From NCBI GenBank assembly GCA_021780935.1, contig JAJXXT010000100.1, forward strand, positions 1-53,302: a stretch of DNA of 53,302 nt, read 5' to 3'. Made by a program: the position numbers and the translations under genes. Of this stretch, positions 8,921-17,335 are shown in pieces; within the stretch, counting starts at the first letter, position 1; each line of letters starts with the position of its first letter. Below the pieces are notes generated by a model. The model made no database searches and was not told the origin of the DNA. It was given only the letters and a program-made list of their open reading frames with translations. Origin of the DNA: Pseudomonadota bacterium (GTDB lineage: Bacteria; Pseudomonadota; Alphaproteobacteria; Acetobacterales; Acetobacteraceae).

Positions 8921-9385
8921 ATGCTGATTCGTCAGGACCGGGCGCTGACCGCCGTCGAGATCATGCTGGACGTAGCGTTCCATGCCGGGCGGGCGGGGAC
9001 GGTACCGGCGGCCGACCTCGCGGAACGGCTGGGGCAGGCGCGGCGGGGGCTGGAACCGTTGTTGCAGATTCTGGCGCGCGCCGGGTTGCTGGACAGCGTG
9101 CGCGGGCCACGCGGCGGCTATCGGCTGGGGCGGCCGGCGCGCGACATCACGCTGGCGGCGGTCGCGGCGGCGATGGTGGAGCCGCCAGAGGCCGGGGCGG
9201 CGGAGACCGACGTAGCGGAGGCTGGGACGGGACCGCTCGCGGCGATTGCTGTCTCGGCCTGGCGGACGGCGGACGAGGCGGCGGAGGCGGCGCTGCGGGG
9301 CGTGACGCTGGAGGACCTGGTGCGCAAGGCGGTCGCCGCCGGGCTGCGACGGCCGACGCTGGAGCCGCTCAGCTACGCGATCTGA
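8921..9385 (+). CDS. Rrf2 family transcriptional regulator
   Basis: The 154-residue product has the Rrf2 winged-helix pattern: an N-terminal helix region (ALTAVEIMLDVAFHAG), the recognition region LAERLGQARRGLEPLLQIL, and the wing GLLDSVRGPRGGYRLGR. It has no cysteine at all, so it cannot carry the Fe-S cluster of IscR or NsrR. Rrf2 members without clusters include CymR, the master regulator of cysteine metabolism in Bacillus, and the divergent cysK here supports a similar role. That role is inferred from context. ATG 8921 is used; a TTG at 8909 in frame would overlap the candidate operator. Confidence 0.8.
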   Translation: MLIRQDRALTAVEIMLDVAFHAGRAGTVPAADLAERLGQARRGLEPLLQILARAGLLDSVRGPRGGYRLGRPARDITLAAVAAAMVEPPEAGAAETDVAEAGTGPLAAIAVSAWRTADEAAEAALRGVTLEDLVRKAVAAGLRRPTLEPLSYAI

Positions 9386-9494
9386 GGCCGAAGCGCCTGT
9401 CTGAAACCGGATGGAGGGGGCGTGGCGCGGCGCGCGGTGGAGCGGGCGCGTCGGTGGCGCGGGCGCATCGGGCACGTTAAATGCGCATTGTCAT

Positions 9495-9562
9495 CGTGAA
9501 ATATGAATTCACCGCTTGACGTTCGTGCAACACCATACACACATTGGTCTTCGTTGATCACG
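9495..9562 (+). promoter_or_regulatory. Candidate cysJ promoter/operator region
   Basis: The 193-bp gap before cysJ becomes AT-richer from about 9480. It holds an inverted repeat GTGAA (9496-9500) / TTCAC (9508-9512), a -35-like TTGACG (9516-9521) and only a poor -10. An ATCACG at 9557-9562 repeats the half-site seen between cysK and the Rrf2 gene, and CGTGAA at 9495-9500 resembles its complement. A shared regulator is possible but unproven. Confidence 0.3.
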
Positions 9563-9578
9563 CATCGCGAGGCCGAAA

Positions 9579-11456
9579 TTGTCCGCAACGCTTCAGGATA
9601 ACTCCCCGCTCGGCGCGGAGGATCGCGCGGCGCTCGACGCCATCCTCGGCCGCGCCTCCCCGGCACAGCGGGTCTGGCTCGGCGGGTATGTCGCGGGATG
9701 GCAGGCGGCGATGGCGCCCGTTCCGCCGGCTCCAGTTCTGGCGGCCCCAGCTCTGGCGGCCCCAATTCTGGCGGCCCCAGTTCTGCCGGGGGCGACGAAA
9801 GCCAAGCTGACGGTCCTGTTCGCCTCCGAATCCGGTAATGCGGAGTCGCTGGCGCATGCGGCGGGCAAGGCGGCCCGCAAGCTCGGATTCGCGCCGCGAG
9901 TCCTGGACATGGCCGAGACCTCGCCCGCCGAATTGGCGCGTACCGAGCGACTGCTGGTGGTCGCCAGCACCTGGGGCGAGGGCGACCCGCCGCAGCGGGC
10001 GGAGGCGTTCATCGCGGCCCTTGAGGCTGAGGATGCGCCGAGCTTCGCCGGCACAAAATTCGCCGTGCTGGCGCTGGGCGACCGGGCCTATGCGCGGTTC
10101 TGCGCCACGGGCCATGCGCTCGATGCGCGGCTGGCGGCACTCGGGGGCGAACGGCTAGCGCCGGTTGTGGAGTGCGACGTGGAGTTCGCACGGCCGGCCG
10201 GGGCGTGGACCGAGCGGCTGCTCGCGGTGCTTGGTGAGACGGTAGGAAGTGAGGCTGGGGCAAACGGGGCGGGGGCAAGCGGGGTGGCGGGCGACGCGCC
10301 ACGCGGCGACGTTATTCGCGTTGATTTTGCAAAACAATTTGTCGAAGACGAGGCGCCGCCGGCGGCACCGTCCCCGGCGCAGGCGGTGGTGACGCTGCAC
10401 CAGGAACTGCATTCCAGCCGCTCCGGCCTCTCGACGACGCATCTCGAATTGTCGTTGGAGGGAACCGGGATCACCTATCAGCCCGGCGATGCGCTCGACG
10501 TGCATGTGCCGAACGATCCCGCGCGAGTGCGCCAGGTGTTGATGGCTGCCGGGCTGGCGGATGCACGGTCGGCGGATGCGGAGCTCGAGCGGACGCTGGC
10601 CGGGCGCGATATCGCGACGCTGACGGCGGGACAGGTGGCTTCGTATGCGCAGGCCACACAGGATAGCGGCCTGGCCGCGCTGGCGGCCGATTCCGTGCGC
10701 CTGCCGGCCTGGCTCGAAGGGCGGCAACTCATTGATCTTCTGGCAGAAGGTGGTCACGGGCTGGCGCCCGAGACGCTGCTGGGGCTGACCCGGAAGCTGG
10801 CGCCGCGCGCTTATTCCATCGCCTCGTCGAAGGCACTGGTGGGCGAGGAGGCGCATCTGCTGGTCGGGCTGGTGCGCTGGGAGGGGCATCGGCTGCACGA
10901 GTTGGGGTGCGAGCGCGAGGGCGTCGCCTCCGGCCACCTGGCGCGGCGGGTGGGCGTCGGCGGCACGGTGGCGGTGTCGCTGCGGCGCAACCGGCATTTC
11001 CGGCTACCCGGCGACGCGCGGCCGGTGGTGATGATCGGGCCGGGCACCGGCGTCGCGCCGTTTCGCGGGTTTCTGCAGGAGCGCGAGGCGAGCGGGCGCG
11101 GCGGGCCGGCATGGCTGTTTTTCGGGCATCGGCGGTACACGCACGACTTCCTGTATCAGCTTGAAATTCAAGAATGGCTGAAGGCGGGCGTGTTGTCGCG
11201 GCTGGATGTCGCGTTCTCCCGCGACCAGCCGGAGAAAATCTATGTGCAGCACCGCTTGTGGCAGCGGCGGGAAGAGTTGCGGCGGTGGATCAGCGATGGC
11301 GCGGCGATCTACGTTTGCGGCGATGCCAAGGCGATGGCGCGGGACGTCCACGCGACGCTGCGGCGAATCCTGGCGGAGGAGGGCGGCGCCGAGGATGCCG
11401 CCGGCCGCTTGCAGGCGATGCAGCGCGACGGGCGGTATCTGAGGGATGTCTATTGA
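9579..11456 (+). CDS. cysJ: Sulfite reductase (NADPH) flavoprotein alpha subunit
   Basis: Transfers electrons from NADPH through FAD and FMN to the CysI hemoprotein for reduction of sulfite to sulfide. The 625-residue product has an N-terminal helical part, a flavodoxin-like FMN domain (about 75-215, TVLFASESGNAE), an FAD domain with RAYSIASS, an NADPH domain with GPGTGVAPFRGFLQER, and the typical C-terminal aromatic end YLRDVY. The start is TTG 9579, since no ATG or GTG lies between the upstream stop and the conserved region; GAGG is present about 7 bases upstream. An Ala/Pro linker built by a 15-bp DNA repeat separates the N-terminus from the FMN domain. The stop overlaps the cysI start. 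Confidence 0.93.
   Translation: MSATLQDNSPLGAEDRAALDAILGRASPAQRVWLGGYVAGWQAAMAPVPPAPVLAAPALAAPILAAPVLPGATKAKLTVLFASESGNAESLAHAAGKAARKLGFAPRVLDMAETSPAELARTERLLVVASTWGEGDPPQRAEAFIAALEAEDAPSFAGTKFAVLALGDRAYARFCATGHALDARLAALGGERLAPVVECDVEFARPAGAWTERLLAVLGETVGSEAGANGAGASGVAGDAPRGDVIRVDFAKQFVEDEAPPAAPSPAQAVVTLHQELHSSRSGLSTTHLELSLEGTGITYQPGDALDVHVPNDPARVRQVLMAAGLADARSADAELERTLAGRDIATLTAGQVASYAQATQDSGLAALAADSVRLPAWLEGRQLIDLLAEGGHGLAPETLLGLTRKLAPRAYSIASSKALVGEEAHLLVGLVRWEGHRLHELGCEREGVASGHLARRVGVGGTVAVSLRRNRHFRLPGDARPVVMIGPGTGVAPFRGFLQEREASGRGGPAWLFFGHRRYTHDFLYQLEIQEWLKAGVLSRLDVAFSRDQPEKIYVQHRLWQRREELRRWISDGAAIYVCGDAKAMARDVHATLRRILAEEGGAEDAAGRLQAMQRDGRYLRDVY
9733..9787 (+). repeat. 15-bp tandem repeat coding the CysJ Ala/Pro linker
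   Basis: Units start at 9733, 9748, 9763 and 9778 (the last partial). The consensus is CAGTTCTGGCGGCCC with one or two changes per copy. In frame they encode repeated APxLA blocks just before the FMN domain, so the repeat number sets linker length. Confidence 0.85.
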
Positions 11457-13188
11457 TGCGTCGCTCGGGCGCGGGGGACCGGCGATGACCGGGGAACCGA
11501 AGGCGGCGCGCTCCCGAAACGAGGACATCAAGGAGGCGAGCCGGGCGCTGCGCGGCACGCTGGCCGCGGGGTTGGCGGCGCAGGAGACCGGGGCGGTCGC
11601 CGAGGACGACACTCAGCTGACCAAGTTTCACGGCATCTACCTCCAGGATGACCGCGATCTGCGGCCGGAGCGGACGCGGCGGCGGATGGAGAAGGCGTTC
11701 AGCTTCATGGCGCGGGTGCGCATCCCCGCCGGGCAGATCTCGGCGGCGCAATATCTCGCCCTCGATGCGATCGCGCGGGAGCGGGGCAATGGCTCGCTGC
11801 GACTGACGACGCGCCAGACCATCCAGTTTCACGGCATCATCAAGTCCAACCTGCGGCCGGCGATGCAGGCGCTGCATGCGAGCCTGCTCGACACCATCGC
11901 GGCGTGCGGCGACGTCAACCGCAACGTCATCGCGAGCGTGCATGCGGGGCGCTCCGGCGCGCACGCGGCGGCGGCGGCGCTGGCGGCGGCGCTGAGCGCG
12001 CATCTGCTGCCGCAGAGCCGGGCGTGGCACGAGATCTTCCTCGATGGCGAGAAGGTGCCGGCGGGCGAGGCCGAGCCGGAGCCGATCTACGGGCGCACTT
12101 ACCTGCCGCGGAAGTTCAAGATCGCGATCGCGGTGCCGCCGCAGAACGATGTGGACGTGCTGGCGCACGACCTGGGCTTCGTCGCGGTCGTCGAGGACGG
12201 CGTGGTGACCGGGTGGAACGTGACGGCGGGCGGCGGCATGGGGATGACCCATGGCGAGCCCGACACGTTTCCACGCGCCGCCGATGTGATCGGGTTCTGC
12301 GTCACGGACCAGGTGCCGACGCTGGCCGAGGCGGTGGTGACGACGCAGCGCGACTGGGGCGACCGGGCGGACCGCAAGCATGCCCGGCTGAAATATACGA
12401 TCGAGCGACGTGGATTGGCGGCGTTCGTCGCCGAGGTCGAGCGGCGGGCCGGGTTTGCGCTCGCCCCTGCCCGCCCCGTGGCGTTCTCCGGCACCGGGGA
12501 CGTGCTGGGCTGGGTGCGGCGGGCGGACGGAGCGTGGGATTTCGGGCTGTTCGTGGAGAACGGGCGGGTTGGCGGTGCGCTGGCCGAGGGCGTGCGGGCG
12601 CTCGCCGCCGCGCATGCCGGCGGGTTTGTGCTGACGCCGAACCAGAACCTGGTGGTGGCTGGAATCGCGGCGGCGGCGCGGCCGGCGATCGAGGCGATTC
12701 TGGTGCGGCACGGGCTGGGGGGGGAGGCGAGTGTGTTGCGGCGCCACGCCATGGCCTGCGTGGCGCTGCCGACCTGCGGCCTGGCGCTGGCGGAGAGCGA
12801 GCGCGCGCTGCCGGGACTGGTCACGCTGCTGGAGGCGGAGATGGCGGCGGCGGGGCTCGCCGAGGCGCCGATCACGCTGCGCATGACCGGCTGCCCCAAT
12901 GGCTGCGCGCGGCCGTACCTGGCGGAGATCGGGCTCGTGGGCACCGGGCCCGATGCCTATAACCTCTATCTCGGTGCGGCGGCGGACGGCACGCGGCTGA
13001 ACAAGCTGTATCGGCGGTCGCTGCCCGCATCGGCGGTGGTGGAGGCGCTGCGGCCGTTGCTGCGTGCCTATGCCGAGGAGCGGCACGGGGCTGAGTCGTT
13101 CGGCGACTATGTGATACGCGCCGGCGTGGTGCGGGCGACGACGTCGGGGAACCGGTTTCATTCCGACCTGGCGCCGGAGCTGGCCTGA
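11446..13188 (+). CDS. cysI: Sulfite reductase (NADPH) hemoprotein beta subunit
   Basis: Six-electron reduction of sulfite to sulfide at a coupled siroheme and [4Fe-4S] centre. The 580-residue protein carries the four cluster cysteines in the classic C-X5-C ... C-X3-C pattern: C438, C444, C483 and C487 (TGCPNGC). N-terminal segments such as FHGIYLQDDRD and LRLTTRQTIQFHGI bind siroheme. ATG 11446 overlaps the last codons of cysJ by 11 bases; an alternative ATG at 11485 in frame would remove 13 poorly conserved residues. Together with cysJ it forms the alpha8-beta4 NADPH enzyme. No siroheme synthase gene is seen nearby. Confidence 0.94.
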   Translation: MSIDASLGRGGPAMTGEPKAARSRNEDIKEASRALRGTLAAGLAAQETGAVAEDDTQLTKFHGIYLQDDRDLRPERTRRRMEKAFSFMARVRIPAGQISAAQYLALDAIARERGNGSLRLTTRQTIQFHGIIKSNLRPAMQALHASLLDTIAACGDVNRNVIASVHAGRSGAHAAAAALAAALSAHLLPQSRAWHEIFLDGEKVPAGEAEPEPIYGRTYLPRKFKIAIAVPPQNDVDVLAHDLGFVAVVEDGVVTGWNVTAGGGMGMTHGEPDTFPRAADVIGFCVTDQVPTLAEAVVTTQRDWGDRADRKHARLKYTIERRGLAAFVAEVERRAGFALAPARPVAFSGTGDVLGWVRRADGAWDFGLFVENGRVGGALAEGVRALAAAHAGGFVLTPNQNLVVAGIAAAARPAIEAILVRHGLGGEASVLRRHAMACVALPTCGLALAESERALPGLVTLLEAEMAAAGLAEAPITLRMTGCPNGCARPYLAEIGLVGTGPDAYNLYLGAAADGTRLNKLYRRSLPASAVVEALRPLLRAYAEERHGAESFGDYVIRAGVVRATTSGNRFHSDLAPELA

Positions 13189-13334
13189 TGGGGATCGGGC
13201 TGGCGGCGCTGTGGAGCCTGGGGCGGCTGGGGTGGCGCGAGGCGCTGCGGGCCGGGCGCCGGGCGGGACGCAAGGCGGGGGGCCGGGTGCGCCGGAGCCG
13301 CGCGGCAACTGTCATCGCAGCTTCACAAAACTGA
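13188..13334 (+). CDS. Possible small basic protein overlapping the cysI stop
   Basis: An ATG at 13188 uses the last base of the cysI TGA (TGATG overlap) and opens a 48-codon frame ending at TGA 13332-13334. The product would be Arg/Gly-rich and strongly basic, with no recognisable domain. The overlap would allow coupled translation, but the 3' part covers the Pho box of the pst operon and the composition is what GC-rich noise often gives. I consider it a weak candidate. Confidence 0.2.
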   Translation: MGIGLAALWSLGRLGWREALRAGRRAGRKAGGRVRRSRAATVIAASQN

Positions 13335-13337
13335 AAT
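13309..13337 (+). promoter_or_regulatory. Pho box of the pst operon
   Basis: Three 7-bp elements lie at exact 11-bp spacing: CTGTCAT (13309-13315), GCTTCAC (13320-13326) and CTGAAAT (13331-13337). This is the direct-repeat pattern bound by phosphorylated PhoB, with the first element a perfect consensus half. It sits about 95-120 bp upstream of the pstS start, and PhoB is encoded at the end of the same operon, giving positive feedback under phosphate limitation. Confidence 0.75.
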
Positions 13338-13429
13338 AGGGCAGTCTCGATCCCGACCTATGAGCGGGTCGTCCGGTGCCCGGCACGATGCCGCGGCCAC
13401 CGGCCAAAGCTCATGGGAGAGAGAAGCTG

Positions 13430-14527
13430 ATGTCAGGACAATCCACCACCGGCCGCCTGCCGGGCCGCCGCCGCGTGCTGCTGGGGGCCGGGATGGCCGC
13501 CGCGATCGCGGGCTTCACCGCGGGCACGCTGCCCGCGCACGCCGCCGGCGTGAACCTGCTGGAGACCGGGTCGAGCCTGCTCTATCCGTTGTTCAACCTG
13601 TGGGTGCCGGTTTATACGAAGGCCAACCCCGGTGCCAAGATCACCACCCAGAGCACGGGCAGCGGCACCGGCATTTCCGAGGCGATTTCGGGCGTGGCGC
13701 AGATCGGCGCCTCCGACGCCTATCTCTCGGACGCGCTGATGAAGCAGCACGCGGGGATGCTGAACATTCCGCTGGCGATTTCGAGCCAGATGATCAACTA
13801 CAATGTTCCGGGGCTGAACGGGACGGCGCTGAAATTCTCGGGCCCGGTGCTGGCCGGGATTTACAGCGGCAAGATCACCAAGTGGAATGACCCCGCGATC
13901 GCCAGCCTCAACCCCGGCGTGAAGCTGCCGGACCACGCGATCGTGACCGTGCATCGCACCGATGGCAGCGGCGACACTTTCATCTTCAGCCAGTATCTCG
14001 CATTTTCGACGCCGTCCTGGCAGAACTCGGTGGGCTATGGCACGACGGTGAGCTGGCCCGCCGCCCCCGGCGCGATCGGCGCCAACGGCAACCCGGGCAT
14101 GGTCAATGCGATCAAGACCACGCCGTATTCGATTGCCTATATCGGGGTGAGCTTCAAGCAGGCGATCGTGCAGAACAAGCTCGGCGAGGCGCTGCTGCTG
14201 AACAAGGCCGGGAAGTTCGTGGCGCTGACCATCCCCAACGTGAAGGCGGCGGCGGCGGCGATGACGGCGAAGACGCCGAAGGACGAGCGCATCAGCCTGG
14301 TGTTCGCGCCCGGGGCGGACTCCTACCCGATCATCAACTACGAGTACGCGATCGTGAAGGCGCAGCAGCCGAACGCGGCGGTGGCCGCCGAGCTGCGCAA
14401 GTTCTTCACCTGGGCGATTTCACCGACCGGCGGCAACGCACCGCACTTCATGGCCGCGGTGAGCTTTGTGCCGCTGCCGGCGGCGGCGGTGCAGCTGAGC
14501 ACGGCCCAGATCGGCGAGATCAAGTGA
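13430..14527 (+). CDS. pstS: Phosphate ABC transporter substrate-binding protein
   Basis: Periplasmic high-affinity phosphate binder, 365 residues. The N-terminus has GRRRVLLG followed by a hydrophobic stretch and a cleavage site near AHA-AG; the paired arginines make a Tat route possible, though Sec export cannot be excluded. Phosphate-contact regions are recognisable: TGSSLLYPLF, STGSGTGISE, IGASDAYLS and HRTDGSGDTFIF. ATG 13430 is preceded by GGGAGAGAGAA. It is the first gene of pstSCAB-phoU-phoB and lies downstream of a clear Pho box. A stable stem-loop after the gene probably keeps its message more abundant than the permease genes. Confidence 0.95.
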   Translation: MSGQSTTGRLPGRRRVLLGAGMAAAIAGFTAGTLPAHAAGVNLLETGSSLLYPLFNLWVPVYTKANPGAKITTQSTGSGTGISEAISGVAQIGASDAYLSDALMKQHAGMLNIPLAISSQMINYNVPGLNGTALKFSGPVLAGIYSGKITKWNDPAIASLNPGVKLPDHAIVTVHRTDGSGDTFIFSQYLAFSTPSWQNSVGYGTTVSWPAAPGAIGANGNPGMVNAIKTTPYSIAYIGVSFKQAIVQNKLGEALLLNKAGKFVALTIPNVKAAAAAMTAKTPKDERISLVFAPGADSYPIINYEYAIVKAQQPNAAVAAELRKFFTWAISPTGGNAPHFMAAVSFVPLPAAAVQLSTAQIGEIK

Positions 14528-14546
14528 CTCGGCGAGATCAAGTGAC
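14511..14546 (+). repeat. 18-bp perfect tandem duplication across the pstS stop
   Basis: Bases 14511-14528 and 14529-14546 are identical. The stop codon of pstS (14525-14527) lies in the first copy, so the second copy is an untranslated echo of the last codons. The duplication looks recent because no base differs. Confidence 0.95.
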
Positions 14547-14572
14547 ACGGGGCATAATCTGCTAGATACCAG

Positions 14573-14600
14573 GGCGCCGCCGGGGAAATACGGCGGCGCC
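14573..14600 (+). terminator. Stem-loop between pstS and pstC (processing or attenuation)
   Basis: A perfect 10-bp stem, GGCGCCGCCG (14573-14582) and CGGCGGCGCC (14591-14600), closes an 8-base AT-rich loop. It is followed by GTCTGCTTTC, not a clean U-tract, so full termination is doubtful. In the pst context it more likely stabilises the pstS transcript or partly attenuates read-through into pstCAB. Confidence 0.6.
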
Positions 14601-14627
14601 GTCTGCTTTCATCTCTCGGATCACATA

Positions 14628-15587
14628 ATGACATTCCGCCGTGTTCTGGCCGGCTTCGCCGGTGTGCTGCCAGCCAGCCTGATCGCTGTCATTGTCTTTC
14701 TCGCGGTCTATTCCTGGCCGGCGGTAAAGTTCAATGGGCTGGGCTTCATCACCGGAACGTCCTGGAACCTGGGCAACACCTACGGCTCGCCCATCGTGCG
14801 GGGCGGCGTGCAGGTGCTGCCGGGGGCGCATTACGGCATCCTGTTCCTGATCGTCGGTACGCTGCTCTCGACGCTGATCGCGCTGCTGATCGCGGTGCCG
14901 GTGGGCGTGGGGGCGGCGATTTTTCTTGCCGAGGCGGTGCCCGGACGGCTGCGGATGTGGCTGTCGTTCCTGGTCGAGCTGCTGGCGGCGGTGCCCTCCG
15001 TCGTGTTCGGGCTGTGGGGCTATGCGGTGCTGGTGCCGTTGTTGGCGCGCAACGTCTTTCCGGTGATGCGACAGGTTCTGGGTTTCATTCCGTTCCTGGG
15101 CGGCTCGACCGGCAGCGGCTATGGGCTGCTGACCGCGGGGATTGTGCTGGCGCTGATGATCGTGCCGCTGATTGCGGCGACGCTGCGCGATGCGATCCTG
15201 GCCGAGCCGATGGTGGTGCGCGAATCCGCCGCGGCGCTGGGGGCCACGCGGTTCGAGGCGGTTTGGAAAGTCGTGCTGCCGGGCGTGCGCAAGATCCTGA
15301 TCGGCGTGACCATCCTCGCGACCGGCCGGGCGCTGGGTGAGACGATGGCGGTGCTGATGGTGAGCGGCAATGCGCTCAACTATCTTCCGCCAAATATCTA
15401 CTCGCCGATTTCCACGATGGCGGCGTTCATCGTCTCGCAGCTCGACAGCGCGTTGCAGGACCCGACCGGGCTCGCGGTGCGCTCGCTCGCGGAGGTGGCA
15501 CTGTTGCTCTCGGTGATTTCGCTCGCCGTCAACACGCTCGCACGGCTGGTGCTGTATCGCGCTACGCCGAAGGGCGCGCGGGTATGA
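14628..15587 (+). CDS. pstC: Phosphate ABC transporter permease PstC
   Basis: Inner-membrane permease subunit of 319 residues, with six predicted membrane helices and the characteristic loop ESAAALGATRFEAVWKVVLP that docks on PstB (EAA motif). GRALGETMAVLMVSGN, typical of PstC, follows. ATG 14628 lacks a strong Shine-Dalgarno, in line with lower expression than pstS. Its stop overlaps the pstA start as ATGA. Confidence 0.94.
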   Translation: MTFRRVLAGFAGVLPASLIAVIVFLAVYSWPAVKFNGLGFITGTSWNLGNTYGSPIVRGGVQVLPGAHYGILFLIVGTLLSTLIALLIAVPVGVGAAIFLAEAVPGRLRMWLSFLVELLAAVPSVVFGLWGYAVLVPLLARNVFPVMRQVLGFIPFLGGSTGSGYGLLTAGIVLALMIVPLIAATLRDAILAEPMVVRESAAALGATRFEAVWKVVLPGVRKILIGVTILATGRALGETMAVLMVSGNALNYLPPNIYSPISTMAAFIVSQLDSALQDPTGLAVRSLAEVALLLSVISLAVNTLARLVLYRATPKGARV

Positions 15588-16489
15588 GCGGGGCGCAGGC
15601 AAGTCTTGGCCTGGCGACGCCCGGCACGACGCGCGAGGCCGCGTCACGGGCGCGGATGCGGCGGCGGCGGATGCAGTCGCGGCTGGGCTGGGTGCTGTGC
15701 GGCCTCGGCTTTCTGCTGCTGGCGCTGGCGATGGGCTGGATCCTGCTGATGGTGCTGGTGCGCGGGATTTCGGCGCTGACGCCGACCGTGTTCCTGGAGG
15801 TGACGCAGGGCACCGGCGGCGGGCTGCTGAACGCGATCGAGGGGACGCTGGTGATCGGCGTCGGCTCGATGATCCTGGCGGTGCCGGCGGGTGTCGCTGC
15901 CGGGCTTTATGCCGCACAGTTCAGTCACACGCTCTTCGCGCGCGTCATCCGCTTCATGGCCGATGTGCTGGTGGGGGTGCCCTCGATCGTGCTCGGCTAT
16001 TTCGGCTACGTCACGATGGTCGAGGGGTTCGGTTGGAATTTCTCGCTGGCGGCGGCATGCATCACCATCGCGATCCTGTGCCTGCCTTATATCTGCCGCA
16101 CCACGGAGCTGGCGCTGAGCCAGGTGCCGGGGGCGATGCAGGAGGCGGCCTATGCGCTGGGCGCGGGTGAGGCACGGGTGGCGTGGCGCATCTCGCTGCC
16201 GGTGGCGATGCCGGGGATTCTCACGGGGATTCTTCTGGCCTTCGCGATTTCGGTCGGCGAGACGGCGCCGCTGATCTACACGGCGGGGTGGTCGTCCTAT
16301 CTATGGACGGGGCAGCTCGTGCGCTCGCCGGTGGCGTATCTCACCTACGCGATCTGGGCCTTCATCAACGAGCCATTCGCGGCGGCGAATGCGCTCGCCT
16401 ACGCCGCGGCGTTTCTGGTGACCTTTATTGTGCTGCTGATCAGCATCGGCGCGCGGCTGGTGCTGCTGCGGCGGCAGGGTGGGAGGTAG
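15584..16489 (+). CDS. pstA: Phosphate ABC transporter permease PstA
   Basis: Partner permease of PstC, 301 residues with six predicted helices. The EAA-type loop is QEAAYALGAGEARVAWRISLP, and AFAISVGETAPLIYTAG is typical of PstA. The N-terminal 40 residues are polar and basic, longer than in many homologues; an internal start is possible, but the ATGA overlap with pstC argues for 15584. It is followed six bases later by pstB. Confidence 0.94.
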   Translation: MSGAQASLGLATPGTTREAASRARMRRRRMQSRLGWVLCGLGFLLLALAMGWILLMVLVRGISALTPTVFLEVTQGTGGGLLNAIEGTLVIGVGSMILAVPAGVAAGLYAAQFSHTLFARVIRFMADVLVGVPSIVLGYFGYVTMVEGFGWNFSLAAACITIAILCLPYICRTTELALSQVPGAMQEAAYALGAGEARVAWRISLPVAMPGILTGILLAFAISVGETAPLIYTAGWSSYLWTGQLVRSPVAYLTYAIWAFINEPFAAANALAYAAAFLVTFIVLLISIGARLVLLRRQGGR

Positions 16490-16495
16490 CGGACG

Positions 16496-17326
16496 ATGGC
16501 GACACCGGGCGGAGGCAATGTGATGAGCGCGACGACAGGCGCGAGCGCGCCAGCGATGGCGGCGAGCACGGTGCGGGCGAAGATCGCCATTCGTGACCTC
16601 AACTTTTTCTACGGCGGGAACCAGGCTCTGAAGGGCATTACGCTCGATTTTCCTGAGCGGCAGGTGACCGGGATGATCGGGCCTTCGGGCTGCGGCAAGT
16701 CCACGCTGCTGCGCTGTCTCAACCGCATGTACGACCTCTATCCCGGACAGCGCGCGACGGGCGAGGCGATGATGGACGGCATGAACCTGGTGGGGCCGGG
16801 TGTCGATGTCAGCCTGTTGCGATCGCGTATCGGCATGGTGTTTCAGAAGCCGACGCCGTTCCCCATGTCGATCCGCGAGAACATCGCCTTCGGCGTGCGG
16901 CTGCACGAACGGCCGTCGCGGGCGGAAATGGAGGAGCGCATCGAGTGGTCGCTGACGCGGGCAGCGCTCTGGAACGAGGTGAAGGACCGGCTGGGCACGC
17001 CCGCGACCGGGCTTTCGGGCGGGCAGCAGCAGCGGCTGTGCATCGCGCGCAGCATCGCCGTGCGACCGGAGGTAATTTTGCTCGACGAGCCGACCAGCGC
17101 GCTCGACCCGATCTCCACGCTCAAGGTCGAGGAACTGATCGACGAGTTGAAGCGCGACTTCACCATCGCCATCGTGACACACAACATGCAGCAGGCGGCG
17201 CGCGTGGCCGACCAGGTGGCGTTCTTCTATCTCGGCGAGATGGTGGAAGTGGCGAGTGCGACACAGATGTTCACGGCACCGCGCGAGAAGCGCACCCAGG
17301 AATACATCACCGGCCGGTTCGGCTGA
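16496..17326 (+). CDS. pstB: Phosphate ABC transporter ATP-binding protein
   Basis: ATPase that powers phosphate import, 276 residues. It has Walker [10 protein letters not shown] (62-70), the signature LSGGQQQR, Walker B VILLDEP and the switch histidine in [21 protein letters not shown] is specific to PstB. ATG 16496 is preceded by GGGAGG; the first 25 residues are low-complexity, and ATG 16523 is an alternative. It lies between pstA and phoU with short gaps. Confidence 0.95.
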   Translation: MATPGGGNVMSATTGASAPAMAASTVRAKIAIRDLNFFYGGNQALKGITLDFPERQVTGMIGPSGCGKSTLLRCLNRMYDLYPGQRATGEAMMDGMNLVGPGVDVSLLRSRIGMVFQKPTPFPMSIRENIAFGVRLHERPSRAEMEERIEWSLTRAALWNEVKDRLGTPATGLSGGQQQRLCIARSIAVRPEVILLDEPTSALDPISTLKVEELIDELKRDFTIAIVTHNMQQAARVADQVAFFYLGEMVEVASATQMFTAPREKRTQEYITGRFG

Positions 17327-17335
17327 GGAGGCAAC

